From Alphaproteobacteria bacterium (GTDB lineage Bacteria; Pseudomonadota; Alphaproteobacteria; UBA828), in assembly GCA_022826345.1 (NCBI GenBank), contig JAJDVB010000114.1, forward strand, positions 1-34,711: a stretch of DNA of 34,711 nucleotides. The letters are read 5' to 3'. The notes under the pieces are model-generated. The model saw only the letters and a program-made list of their open reading frames with translations. It did not search any database and was not told the DNA's origin. Shown here piece by piece: positions 1 to 8,162 of this stretch (positions within the stretch are counted from its first letter, which is position 1; each line of letters begins with the position of its first letter). The position numbers and the translations under genes were made by a program.

Positions 1-1
1 C

Positions 2-142
2 AAGTTCACGGCGGAAGAGCTCGACTCCTTCCAGTGGGACGAGTTCGACTACCGCATCTCGCACTCCGTCGAGTACGACGTGGTGCCGGACTACAACCGG
101 CTCTACGACATCTACACGGCGGCGCGGCGCGAGAAGTCGTAG
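2..142 (+). CDS. Periplasmic solute-binding protein of a Pot-type ABC transporter, C-terminal end only
   Basis: Partial gene: the window opens inside it and only the last 46 codons, ending at TAG 140-142, are present. The visible tail is rich in Tyr and Asp and ends in TAARREKS. I see no domain in this fragment itself. The call rests on position, because ATPase and permease genes of the spermidine/putrescine type follow on the same strand and such operons commonly begin with the binding protein. In that role it would capture the substrate in the periplasm and deliver it to the permeases. Substrate unknown. The strong hairpins after the gene would fit higher expression of the binding protein than of the downstream genes. 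Confidence 0.6.
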   Translation, partial: KFTAEELDSFQWDEFDYRISHSVEYDVVPDYNRLYDIYTAARREKS

Positions 143-159
143 ACCCGGCCGGCTGCGGC

Positions 160-228
160 GGGGGCGCGCGGCGGCTAAAGCCGCGTGCCCCCGCTCTGAT
201 CGCACGCCCGGCCGAACCCGGCCGGGCG
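160..228 (+). promoter_or_regulatory. Two tandem strong stem-loops between binding-protein and ATPase genes
   Basis: First hairpin: arms 160-172 and 180-192, 13 base pairs with a single G:T wobble, loop 173-179. Second hairpin: arms 205-214 and 219-228, a perfect 10 base pairs with loop AACC. Neither is followed by a T-run, so they are not classical intrinsic terminators. Such structures after the binding-protein gene of an ABC operon usually act as 3'-end stabilisers or partial attenuators that give an excess of binding protein. That role is inferred from position and structure. Confidence 0.6.
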
Positions 229-262
229 CCGCATTTGCGGAGAGAGGAACGAGACGAGTACC

Positions 263-1330
263 ATGGTGGATGCCGCGCCCATCCTGCGCATGGTCAACCT
301 GACCAAGCAGTTCGGCCGACTGGTCGCCGTGAACGACGTCACCCTCGACATCCAGGAGGGTGAGTTCTTCACCATCGTGGGCCCCTCGGGGAGCGGCAAG
401 ACCACGCTGCTCCGCATGCTGGGCGGTCTGGAGAAGCCGACCGCGGGCGACATCTATCTGCGTGACGAGCGGGTCAACCAAGTGCCCGCCAACCGGCGGC
501 CGACCTGCATGGTCTTCCAGTCGCTGGCACTCTTCAATCACAAGACGGTCGGCCAGAACATCGAGTTCTCGCTGAAGATGCGGGGCGAGAGCCGGCGCGC
601 CCGGCGCGAGCGGGGTCTCTCGCTCATGAACGTAGTCCAGCTGCCCGAGGACTACTACGACAAGTCCGTGACCAAGTGCTCGGGCGGTGAGCGCCAGCGC
701 GTGGCGCTCGCCCGTGCCCTCGCCTCCGATCCCGACATCCTGTTCTTCGACGAGCCGCTGTCGGCCATCGACTACCGGTTGCGCAAGCTGCTCGAGGTCG
801 AGCTCAAGGACCTGCACCGCACCACCGGCAAGACCTTCGTCTACATCACCCACAGCCTTGAAGAAGCGATGGTGATGAGCGACCGCATCGGAATCATGCA
901 GGAGGGGCGCCTGATCCAGATCGGCTCGCCCAACGAGATCTATCTCCGCCCCCGCAACAAGTTCGTCTCCGAGTTCATGGGCGAGGTGAATACGCTCGCG
1001 GTGCGCGCCGATGCCGACGGCGGCATAGACTGCCCCGCCTTCGAGCGCCGCTTCACCAGCCCGGCCCGGCCGGACGGCTTCTCCCACGGCTATCTTGTGA
1101 TCCGGCCCGAATCCATGCGCTTCCTCAACGATCCCTCGGAGGCGGAGAACCATCTTGAGGGATCGCTCTTCAACGAGTATGCGCTGGGCTCCAGGGTGCA
1201 GTACCACGTGAGCGCCGGTGGCTCGATGTTCGTCGTCGAGAAGCTCCGCGAGCAGGCCTACCAGGGGACGCTCAACGACGATGTCCTGATCGGCTGGGAC
1301 GCCAAAGACAGCGTGCTCGTGACCGACTGA
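263..1330 (+). CDS. ABC transporter ATP-binding protein, spermidine/putrescine (PotA) type
   Basis: A 355-residue cytoplasmic ATPase that powers uptake with the two permeases that follow. Walker A is GPSGSGKTT near residue 40. The ABC signature is the variant CSGGERQRVALARAL. Walker B is DILFFDEPLSAID, and the switch histidine lies in YITHSLEEAM. Beyond about residue 240 there is a C-terminal regulatory extension of the TOBE type typical of PotA/MalK-like ATPases. The ATG at 263 follows the purine-rich AGAGAGGAACGAGACGAG. The stop overlaps the next start by one base (TGATG), which implies translational coupling. The Pot-like class is clear. The transported molecule cannot be read from sequence, and the downstream methyltransferase and amidase genes suggest a methylated amine or amide rather than a polyamine. 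Confidence 0.93.
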   Translation: MVDAAPILRMVNLTKQFGRLVAVNDVTLDIQEGEFFTIVGPSGSGKTTLLRMLGGLEKPTAGDIYLRDERVNQVPANRRPTCMVFQSLALFNHKTVGQNIEFSLKMRGESRRARRERGLSLMNVVQLPEDYYDKSVTKCSGGERQRVALARALASDPDILFFDEPLSAIDYRLRKLLEVELKDLHRTTGKTFVYITHSLEEAMVMSDRIGIMQEGRLIQIGSPNEIYLRPRNKFVSEFMGEVNTLAVRADADGGIDCPAFERRFTSPARPDGFSHGYLVIRPESMRFLNDPSEAENHLEGSLFNEYALGSRVQYHVSAGGSMFVVEKLREQAYQGTLNDDVLIGWDAKDSVLVTD

Positions 1331-2244
1331 TGACCGACCAGGCAGCGGCGCCCGCACCCATCATCCGGCAGCCAGGGGTCGGGTCGCTTCTGCTCGGCTG
1401 GTTGCGCTCGCCGGGCGTGCTGAATGCCACGCCCGTTCTGATCTTCTTCCTGATCGGCTTCGTGGGCCCGCTGGTGATCGTGCTGGCCTTCAGCTTCACC
1501 CCTGAGCGTACCTTCGACCTCGGCGCCGGCTTCACCACCGAGAACTACGAGCACATCTTCACGGAGAGCTACTACATCTCCTTCATCTGGTCGTTCGCAT
1601 TGGCCGGGCTCACCGTCGCGTGCAACCTGATGATCGGTTACCCGATCGCCTACGGCCTCTCCAAGCTGTTCGGCCGCTGGGCCGCGCCGGTCATGCTGGT
1701 GCTCGTCATCCCCCTCTTCGTTTCCGAGAACGTGCGGCTCTTCGGCTGGTACCTCTTCCTGATCAAGGGCGGCGGCATCCTGGCGGGCGGCCTCAAGACC
1801 GCCTTCGGCATCGACACCGGCACGCTGCTCTACGAGCCTGGCACCATCCTGATGGGCATGATCTACGTCTATCTGCCCTTTACCCTCTTCCCCATCGTGC
1901 TCGGGCTTTCCATGGTGCCGCGCGACCAGGTCGAGGCCTCGCGCGATCTCGGCGCGAGCCGCTTTCAGATTTTCCGCGAGGTGGAACTGCCCATCGCCAT
2001 GCCGGGCATCCTGATCGGCGCGCTGCTGACCTTCGTGCTGGCGGTGGGGGCGATCTCGGAGGCCAAGCTACTGGGCGGCCAGAACACGCCGGTGATCGCA
2101 CAGGACATTCAGCACGAGTTCACCTACGCCCAGAACTGGCCGCTGGGCTCTGCGATCTCGGTGCTGGCCATCGTGGTCACCGGCATCCTCGTGGTGCTGG
2201 TAATGCGCCGGCTCGACCTCGACCGGCTGCTCGGCCGACGATGA
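1330..2244 (+). CDS. ABC transporter permease, PotB-like
   Basis: A 304-residue inner-membrane permease. A hydrophobic segment near residues 36-57 is followed by five more membrane-spanning stretches, giving the usual six for the family. The cytoplasmic EAA loop that docks on the ATPase reads EASRDLGASRFQIFREVELP, followed by the conserved glycine. The start overlaps the ATPase stop, and the second permease begins 21 bases after this stop. It should pair with that permease to form the membrane channel. This is the first of the two permeases usual in Pot operons. Substrate not identifiable from sequence. Confidence 0.92.
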   Translation: MTDQAAAPAPIIRQPGVGSLLLGWLRSPGVLNATPVLIFFLIGFVGPLVIVLAFSFTPERTFDLGAGFTTENYEHIFTESYYISFIWSFALAGLTVACNLMIGYPIAYGLSKLFGRWAAPVMLVLVIPLFVSENVRLFGWYLFLIKGGGILAGGLKTAFGIDTGTLLYEPGTILMGMIYVYLPFTLFPIVLGLSMVPRDQVEASRDLGASRFQIFREVELPIAMPGILIGALLTFVLAVGAISEAKLLGGQNTPVIAQDIQHEFTYAQNWPLGSAISVLAIVVTGILVVLVMRRLDLDRLLGRR

Positions 2245-2265
2245 GACGCGGCGGCAGGCGCTGAA

Positions 2266-3072
2266 ATGGAAAGCAAGCGCTGGGTCATAAGCCTGATCGC
2301 GGTCTGGACCGGCGTGATCGCGCTCTTCCTCTACATCCCGATCTTCTCGGTCATCACGAGCTCGTTCGGTAAGTCCCGCTACTTCCGCTTCCCCGTGAAG
2401 GCGTGGAGCGACAAGTGGTACGACCAGACCCTCGGCGCCAACCTGACCACGGATCTGCACCTCACCTCCTTCTATGTCGCGGGCTGCGTTGCGCTGATCG
2501 CGGTCGTTCTCGGCTTCTTCGGTGCTTTGGCGTTCGCCCGCTACAATTGGCGCGGGCGCCAGTTCTACCAGCGCCTCATCATGCTGCCGATCTTCTTCCC
2601 CCAAGCCGTGCTCGGGCTCGCGCTCCTGCTCTGGTTCACCTATGTCGGCGTGCTGCCGAGCTGGGAGGCGGCGGTCTTTGCGCATCTGGTCTGGATCGTG
2701 CCGATCGTGACGCTGGTGATCTCGATCCAGGTCTATGGCTTCGACGCCGCGCAGGAGGAGGCTGCCTACGACCTCGGTGCGAGCCGCTGGCAGGCCTTCC
2801 GCGAGATCACGTTACCGGCGCTCGCGCCCGGCCTCTTCTCCGGCGCGCTCTTCGCCTTCCTGCTCTCCTGGGGCAACTTCCCGCTCTCGACCTTCACCAC
2901 CGGCGCGGACAGCACGGTGACCGAGTGGCTCTACACCAAGATGGGCTCCGGCTACACGCCAATGATCCCGACCATGGGCGCGCTCTCGGTCTTCGGCGCC
3001 ATCGTCATTCTGTTCGGCGGCTACATGTTCCTGATCGTCCAGCGGCGGCGTCGGCTGGAGCGCGGCGAATAG
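2266..3072 (+). CDS. ABC transporter permease, PotC-like
   Basis: A 268-residue inner-membrane permease, the shorter partner typical of PotC. The first membrane segment lies at about residues 7-28. The periplasmic stretch after it is followed by five more segments. The EAA loop is EEAAYDLGASRWQAFREITL. It would complete the importer formed by the binding protein, ATPase and first permease. The gene for the methyltransferase starts 61 bases downstream on the same strand, so all are probably in one transcription unit. Confidence 0.92.
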   Translation: MESKRWVISLIAVWTGVIALFLYIPIFSVITSSFGKSRYFRFPVKAWSDKWYDQTLGANLTTDLHLTSFYVAGCVALIAVVLGFFGALAFARYNWRGRQFYQRLIMLPIFFPQAVLGLALLLWFTYVGVLPSWEAAVFAHLVWIVPIVTLVISIQVYGFDAAQEEAAYDLGASRWQAFREITLPALAPGLFSGALFAFLLSWGNFPLSTFTTGADSTVTEWLYTKMGSGYTPMIPTMGALSVFGAIVILFGGYMFLIVQRRRRLERGE

Positions 3073-3133
3073 TTCTGGACCGCGTTTCTCACTACAGGCA
3101 TGGTCTGCGCGGGATAGTCGAGGGACGATAGGG

Positions 3134-4660
3134 ATGGCTCGAGCCAGGAGCCGCGGCAGGCGGGTTGCAAACCGAAACGCTGTCGAGCAATTGCCCTTTG
3201 GGCAGGTCCCCAATCCCTATGCCCCGATGAGGGTGCTTTCCGATGATCAAGTCGAGGCCCTTCATCATGCCTCCCTGCGGGTTCTCCGCGACAACGGCAT
3301 GGAGTTCCAGCTACCGCGTGCGGTGGAAATCCTGCGCGACGCCGGCGCGACGGTCGGCGAGGACGGCAGGCGGGTCCACTTCGATCCCGCCTTCGTCGAG
3401 GAGAAGCTCGAGACGGTGCCGCGCAGGTTCACCCTGCACGGCCGCTCCAGCCATCGCGATCTCGAGTTCGGCGGCAACGATGCCATCTGGGGCAGCGTCG
3501 GCTCGGCACCCAATGTGTCGGATCGGGAGCGCGGCCGGGTTACCGGCAATTTCGAGGACTACCAGAATCTCATCCGGCTCTGTCACGCGCTCAACGCGGT
3601 GCATGCGCTGGCGGGCTACCCCGTGGAGCCGGTCGACCTGCCGGTCCGCACACGGCATCTCCACGCAGTGACCGCGTCGGTCACGCTCACCGACAAGCCC
3701 GTCTTCGGCTATGCGATCGGCCGGGAGAGGATGGCGGATGCGATCGAGATCGCGCGCATCGCGCGCGGCATTGGTCACGATGACCTAATGCACCAGCCTT
3801 CGATCCACACCGTCGTCAATTCCAACTCGCCGCTGATCTACGACGGCGGTCTCCTGGAAGGTGCGATCGTGATGGCGGAGCTGAACCAGCCGGTGGTCTA
3901 CACCCCGTTCACTCTGTCGGGCGCCATGGCGCCGATCAACGTCGCAGGCGCGCTCGTGCTCCAGAACGCCGAAGCGCTCGCCGGGATCGTCTTCTCCCAG
4001 TGCGTCAATCCCGGTGCGCCGGCCGTCTACGGCAGCTTCACCTCGAACGTCGACATGAAGTCCGGCTCGCCCGCCTTCGGAACGCCGGAGTACGCCAAGG
4101 CGACCATCGCCACAGGCCAGCTGGCGCGGCGTTACGGCATCCCGTGGCGTTCTTCCAACGCCACGGCGTCCAACGCTGCCGACGCTCAAGCGGCATACGA
4201 ATCGCAGATGTCCATCTGGCCGGTCGTCCTCGCCCAGGCCAACTACATCATCCACGGGTTCGGCTGGATCGAAGGCGGGCTCTGCGCGTCCTACGAGAAA
4301 TTCATCATGGACGCCGAAATGGTCCAGATGATGCAGGCGTTCCTGAAGCCGCTGGATACCAGCGATGAAGAGTTGGGCCTCGACGCCATCGCCGAGGTCG
4401 GCCCCGGCGGCCACTTCTTCGGCTGCGACCACACGATGGCGCGGTACGAGACCGCCTTCTACCGGCCGATGCTCTCGGACTGGCGCAACTTCGAGAACTG
4501 GCGCGACAGCGGCGCGGTCGAGACATCGGACCGGGCCACGCGCATCTGGAAGCAGCTTCTCGCCGACTACGAGGCACCGCCGCTCGACCCGGCCATCGCC
4601 GAGGAGCTTGACGCGTTCGTGGCGCGGCGTGTCGCCGAAGGGGGCGCCCCGGAACGCTGA
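3134..4660 (+). CDS. MttB-superfamily methyltransferase, non-pyrrolysine type
   Basis: A 508-residue protein resembling the trimethylamine methyltransferase (MttB) superfamily. Archaeal MttB uses pyrrolysine encoded by an in-frame amber codon, but this reading frame has none. It therefore belongs to the large non-Pyl branch, some members of which demethylate quaternary amines such as glycine betaine and pass the methyl group to a corrinoid protein. The ATG at 3134 is preceded by GAGGGA. The gene sits between a Pot-type importer and a dimethylformamidase-like pair, which points to catabolism of an N-methylated compound. No MttC-like corrinoid protein is encoded in the window, so the methyl acceptor must lie elsewhere. 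The exact substrate is unknown. The stretch GYPVEPVDLP near residue 160 and the Gly-rich GPGGHFFGCDH near residue 425 look like conserved core parts. Confidence 0.88.
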   Translation: MARARSRGRRVANRNAVEQLPFGQVPNPYAPMRVLSDDQVEALHHASLRVLRDNGMEFQLPRAVEILRDAGATVGEDGRRVHFDPAFVEEKLETVPRRFTLHGRSSHRDLEFGGNDAIWGSVGSAPNVSDRERGRVTGNFEDYQNLIRLCHALNAVHALAGYPVEPVDLPVRTRHLHAVTASVTLTDKPVFGYAIGRERMADAIEIARIARGIGHDDLMHQPSIHTVVNSNSPLIYDGGLLEGAIVMAELNQPVVYTPFTLSGAMAPINVAGALVLQNAEALAGIVFSQCVNPGAPAVYGSFTSNVDMKSGSPAFGTPEYAKATIATGQLARRYGIPWRSSNATASNAADAQAAYESQMSIWPVVLAQANYIIHGFGWIEGGLCASYEKFIMDAEMVQMMQAFLKPLDTSDEELGLDAIAEVGPGGHFFGCDHTMARYETAFYRPMLSDWRNFENWRDSGAVETSDRATRIWKQLLADYEAPPLDPAIAEELDAFVARRVAEGGAPER

Positions 4661-4756
4661 CCGGCGGCAACGCAGGTGTTGTCTCGCCCGGCGCATTTCG
4701 GTCTAATCCCCCCGCCTCAAGGGGAAGCACAGGCGCCGCGCCACAGGGAGTCACCG

Positions 4757-5059
4757 ATGGCCTACCAAGTCACGGAAAAGGACCTTTACGTCGTCGACGA
4801 GTTCATGGCCAACCCGATTGGCCACCACAGCCCCGACCTGCAGCGGGTGCTCAACACGCTGAGAGGGGCCGACGTGAAGGGCAAGCACTGTCTGGTCTGC
4901 ACCAAGCCGGGCCGTGAGTGGCGCCTGGCCCAGCTCTCGGGCGTGCGCGGCAAGCCGGTCAAGCTGCTCGACAAGACCTTCGACAACATCGACGACGCCG
5001 AGCGCTACGTCTTTCGCCTGCGCTGGAAGCAGCACACCGGCAAGGCGCTACCTGAGTAG
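4757..5059 (+). CDS. dmfA1: N,N-dimethylformamidase small-subunit-like protein
   Basis: A 100-residue protein with no signal peptide. The stretch NPIGHHSPDLQRVLNTLR at about residues 17-34, followed by a REW motif and a C-terminal DDAERYVFRLRW, resembles as I remember it the 15-kDa light chain of Paracoccus/Alcaligenes dimethylformamidase, which has an NPFG...SPYLQRVHN core, a REWD motif and a similar C-terminal helix. It is shorter than that chain (about 130 residues), mainly at the N-terminus. The next gene encodes a clear homologue of the heavy chain, which supports the pairing. The ATG at 4757 is chosen because the protein similarity begins just after it. The start upstream at 4676 would add residues unlike the family. 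The light chain is expected to bind the heavy chain and to be needed for an active enzyme. Confidence 0.75.
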   Translation: MAYQVTEKDLYVVDEFMANPIGHHSPDLQRVLNTLRGADVKGKHCLVCTKPGREWRLAQLSGVRGKPVKLLDKTFDNIDDAERYVFRLRWKQHTGKALPE

Positions 5060-5122
5060 CCGCCGCGCGAGCGGCCTTCACGACAATCGACGAGCCGCCG
5101 TCCGGCGGTGGGGGAGCCTTAC

Positions 5123-7375
5123 ATGACCAGAATCGCGGGCTATGCCGACCGCGTCAGCGTGACGCCGGGAGAGACCATCAACTTCATGGTGAGTTCCGAA
5201 GCCCCCTCCTACAAGTGCGACATCGTTCGCCTCATCTGCGGCGACGAGAACCCCGACGGGCCGGGCGTGAAGGAAAAGGTGGTCAGGACCAGCGCGAGCG
5301 GCACCTACGAAGGGCGCAAACAGGTCTGCTACGACGGCTCCTTCATGGAGGTGCCGGCCCACCCCGCGATCCAGGGGCTGGAGAGCTTCACCTTCCAGGC
5401 CTTCATCTGGCCGACGACGCCCGATCGCGGCACCCAGGCGCTGATCTCCAACTGGCGCGACCGCGACAAGGCGGGCGCGGCGCTGATCATCACCAAGAAG
5501 GACGGCTCGCTTGCGCTCTGCCTCGGCGACGGCGAGGGCAACATCGAGGTCACCGCCACCAACCGTCCGCTGATTCCGCACCAGTGGTATTTCGTCGCGG
5601 CCTGCTACGACGCGGACTCCAAGCAGATCACGCTGGTGCAGCAACCGCTCAACGACTACCCGAACGTCAAACACGCCCGCGTCATGAAGAAGAAATCCGG
5701 GCTGAGCGGGCCGGGCAAGCACGACGCGCCGCTCACCATGGGCGCCTACTTCAGGCGCGTCGACAAGGGCCGCACCGTCTGCGGCGGCTTCTACAACGGG
5801 CGCATCGACAGCCCGCGCATCGCCAACCGCGTGCTCACTCCTGCTGAGATGGAGCTGGCCAAGACCCGCCCGGCGGACGGCGCGCTCGCCACCTCCATCG
5901 TCGGCGCCTGGGACTTCTCCCAGGGCATCAAGACGACGGGGACGACCGATCTCTCCGCCAACGCCTTGCACGGCAGCCTGGTGAACCTGCCGACCCGCGC
6001 CGTCACCGGCTATTGCTGGAACGGCAGCGAGATGAACTGGCAGAACGCGCCGGAGCAGTACGGCGCGATTCACTTCCACGAAGACGACGTCTACGACGCG
6101 CGCTGGGAGGTCGACTTCTCCCTCACCTGCCCCAAGCGGCTGAAGAGCGGCGTCTATGCCGCGAGGCTCCGGGGCGAAGGCGGCGGCGAGGAGTACATCC
6201 CCTTCGCCGTGCGTGCGCCGCGCGGCGCGCCGACCGCGAAGATCTGCTTCCTGCTGCCCACCGCGAGCTACATGGCCTACGCCAACACCAACATGTCCAC
6301 CAACATGGGCGCAGCGCAGATTCTGACCGGCCGGCTCACGGTGCTGAACGAGAAGAACCTGCAGCGCAGCAAGCACCGGGAATACGGCACCTCGCTCTAC
6401 GACAGCCACATCGACGGCAGCGGGATCTGCTATTCCTCGCGGCTCCGGCCGGTCCTGAACTTCCGCCCGAAGGCGCTGGAATGGATCGGTGGCACCGAGT
6501 CCACGCTCTGGCAGTTCAACGCCGACACGCACCTCACCGAGTGGCTGGAGGCGAAGGGCTTCGAGTACGACGTCGTCACCGACGAGGACCTGCACTACGA
6601 GGGCCTCTCGGCGATCCAGGACTACAATGTGGTCCTCACCGGCTCGCACCCCGAATACCACTCCAAGGCGATGTGGGATGCGATGCACGCCTACCAGCAG
6701 CGCGGCGGGCGGCTCATGTACATGGGCGCCAACGGCTGGTACTGGCGCATCGCCTACCACACCGAGGTGCCGGGCTGCATCGAGGTGCGCCGCGCCGAGG
6801 ACGGCATCCGCACCTGGATCGCTCGCCCCGGCGAGTACTATCACAGCTTCACCGGCGAGTACGGCGGCCTCTGGCGCCGTAACGGCCGGCCGCCGCAGGT
6901 CATCGCCGGCACCGGCTTCAGCGCTCAGGGCTTCGACATCTCGTCCTACTACGTGCGCCAGCCGGACAGCTTCAAGAAGGAGGTCGCCTGGATCTTCGAT
7001 GGAATCGGCAAGGACGAGAGGATCGGTGACTTCGGGCTGATCGGCGGCGGCGCGGCGGGCCTGGAGCTCGACCGGGCCGACCCGCTGCTGGGCACACCGC
7101 CCAACACCTACGTGCTGGCGAGCTCCGAAGGCCACACCGATCTCTACCTCGTGGTCTGCGAGGAGCTCGACGTGAACCGGCCCAACTGCGACGGCACCCA
7201 GGACCCGCTGGTCCGCGCGGACATCGTGTTCTACGAGACCCCGAACGGCGGCGCCGTGTTCTCCACCAGCTCGATCTCCTGGTGCGGCAGCCTCGCCCAC
7301 AACGACCACGACAACAACGTCTCGCGCATGACCGAGAACGTCCTGCGCCGCTTCGCCGATCCGACCCCGTTCTGA
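5123..7375 (+). CDS. dmfA2: N,N-dimethylformamidase large-subunit-like amidohydrolase
   Basis: A 750-residue protein close in length to the 762-residue heavy chain of bacterial dimethylformamidase, which hydrolyses N,N-dimethylformamide to dimethylamine and formate. Residues about 65-245 look like a concanavalin/LamG-type beta-sandwich. The C-terminal half from about 370 contains the catalytic-type domain. The known enzyme uses a mononuclear iron held by two tyrosines and one glutamate (Tyr399, Tyr440, Glu521 in the Paracoccus protein). By spacing and motif the candidates here are Tyr386 in SYMAYAN, Tyr426 in YGTSLYDSHIDG and Glu511 in GSHPEYHS. The ATG at 5123 is preceded by GGTGGGGGAG. A GTG 15 bases upstream overlaps that ribosome site and is less likely. 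It lies 63 bases after the small-subunit gene. The true substrate may be another N-methylated amide. Confidence 0.85.
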   Translation: MTRIAGYADRVSVTPGETINFMVSSEAPSYKCDIVRLICGDENPDGPGVKEKVVRTSASGTYEGRKQVCYDGSFMEVPAHPAIQGLESFTFQAFIWPTTPDRGTQALISNWRDRDKAGAALIITKKDGSLALCLGDGEGNIEVTATNRPLIPHQWYFVAACYDADSKQITLVQQPLNDYPNVKHARVMKKKSGLSGPGKHDAPLTMGAYFRRVDKGRTVCGGFYNGRIDSPRIANRVLTPAEMELAKTRPADGALATSIVGAWDFSQGIKTTGTTDLSANALHGSLVNLPTRAVTGYCWNGSEMNWQNAPEQYGAIHFHEDDVYDARWEVDFSLTCPKRLKSGVYAARLRGEGGGEEYIPFAVRAPRGAPTAKICFLLPTASYMAYANTNMSTNMGAAQILTGRLTVLNEKNLQRSKHREYGTSLYDSHIDGSGICYSSRLRPVLNFRPKALEWIGGTESTLWQFNADTHLTEWLEAKGFEYDVVTDEDLHYEGLSAIQDYNVVLTGSHPEYHSKAMWDAMHAYQQRGGRLMYMGANGWYWRIAYHTEVPGCIEVRRAEDGIRTWIARPGEYYHSFTGEYGGLWRRNGRPPQVIAGTGFSAQGFDISSYYVRQPDSFKKEVAWIFDGIGKDERIGDFGLIGGGAAGLELDRADPLLGTPPNTYVLASSEGHTDLYLVVCEELDVNRPNCDGTQDPLVRADIVFYETPNGGAVFSTSSISWCGSLAHNDHDNNVSRMTENVLRRFADPTPF

Positions 7376-7409
7376 GCGGAGCGCGACCCAACCGTCATCG
7401 GGGGCCGCA

Positions 7410-8162
7410 ATGAGCGGCCCCGTCCTCGAGGTCGAGGCCCTCACCAAGCGGTTCGGCAAGGTCACCGCCGTCGACACGGTGAGCTTCGCGGTCGGGCGTG
7501 GAACGACCGCAGCCCTGCTCGGCGCCAACGGTGCCGGCAAGACCACCACTCTGGCGATGATCCTGGGCCTGCTGCTGCCGAGCACGGGCTCGGTGCGCAT
7601 TTTCGGCAGGGACCTGGCGGCCGAGCGCTACGCGCTGCTGCCGCGCATGAACTTCTCCTCGCCCTATACCGACCTGCCGCACCGGCTCACAGTGCGCGAG
7701 AACCTGACCGTCTACGCCCGGCTCTACGGCCTGAATGACGCGCGCCGGCGGATCGAGCGGATGGCCGAGACCCTCGACCTGGGCAAATTCCTCAAACGGC
7801 CCACGGGCAAGCTCTCGGCTGGCCAGCGCACGCGCGTCGCGCTCGCCAAGGCGCTGCTCAACGATCCCGAGCTGCTGCTGCTAGACGAGCCTTCGGCCTC
7901 GCTCGACCCCGACACGGCCGATTGGGTGCGGGGCGTGATCGAGCGCTATCGCACTGAGACCGGCGCCACCATCCTGCTCGCCTCCCACAACATGGCCGAG
8001 GTCGAGCGGCTCTGCGACGACGTGTTCGTGATGGCGGGCGGCCGCATCGTCGAGAGCGGCCCGCCCGAAGCCATGATCGAACGCCACGGCCGCAGCACGC
8101 TGGAGGAGGTCTTCCTCGAAATCGTGCGGGGCACCGCCGGCATCGACGAGGCGGCGCAGTGA
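7410..8162 (+). CDS. ABC-2 type transporter ATP-binding protein
   Basis: A 250-residue ATPase. Walker A is GANGAGKTT near residue 43, the signature is the variant LSAGQRTRVALAKAL, Walker B is LLLLDEPSASLDPDT, and the switch histidine is in LASHNMAEVERL. The absence of a long C-terminal regulatory domain and the pairing with a six-helix ABC-2 permease mark it as an export-type system of the NodI/CcmA-like group. Its stop overlaps the permease start (GTGA, 8159-8162). It follows the amidase gene by 34 bases and may be co-transcribed, but its cargo is unknown. Confidence 0.9.
   Translation: MSGPVLEVEALTKRFGKVTAVDTVSFAVGRGTTAALLGANGAGKTTTLAMILGLLLPSTGSVRIFGRDLAAERYALLPRMNFSSPYTDLPHRLTVRENLTVYARLYGLNDARRRIERMAETLDLGKFLKRPTGKLSAGQRTRVALAKALLNDPELLLLDEPSASLDPDTADWVRGVIERYRTETGATILLASHNMAEVERLCDDVFVMAGGRIVESGPPEAMIERHGRSTLEEVFLEIVRGTAGIDEAAQ

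Noticed and set aside
5078..7600. 840-residue open frame on the minus strand
   Set aside because: It is antisense to dmfA2, rich in Arg/Val/Ala/Gly and without any recognisable motif; a GC-rich shadow.
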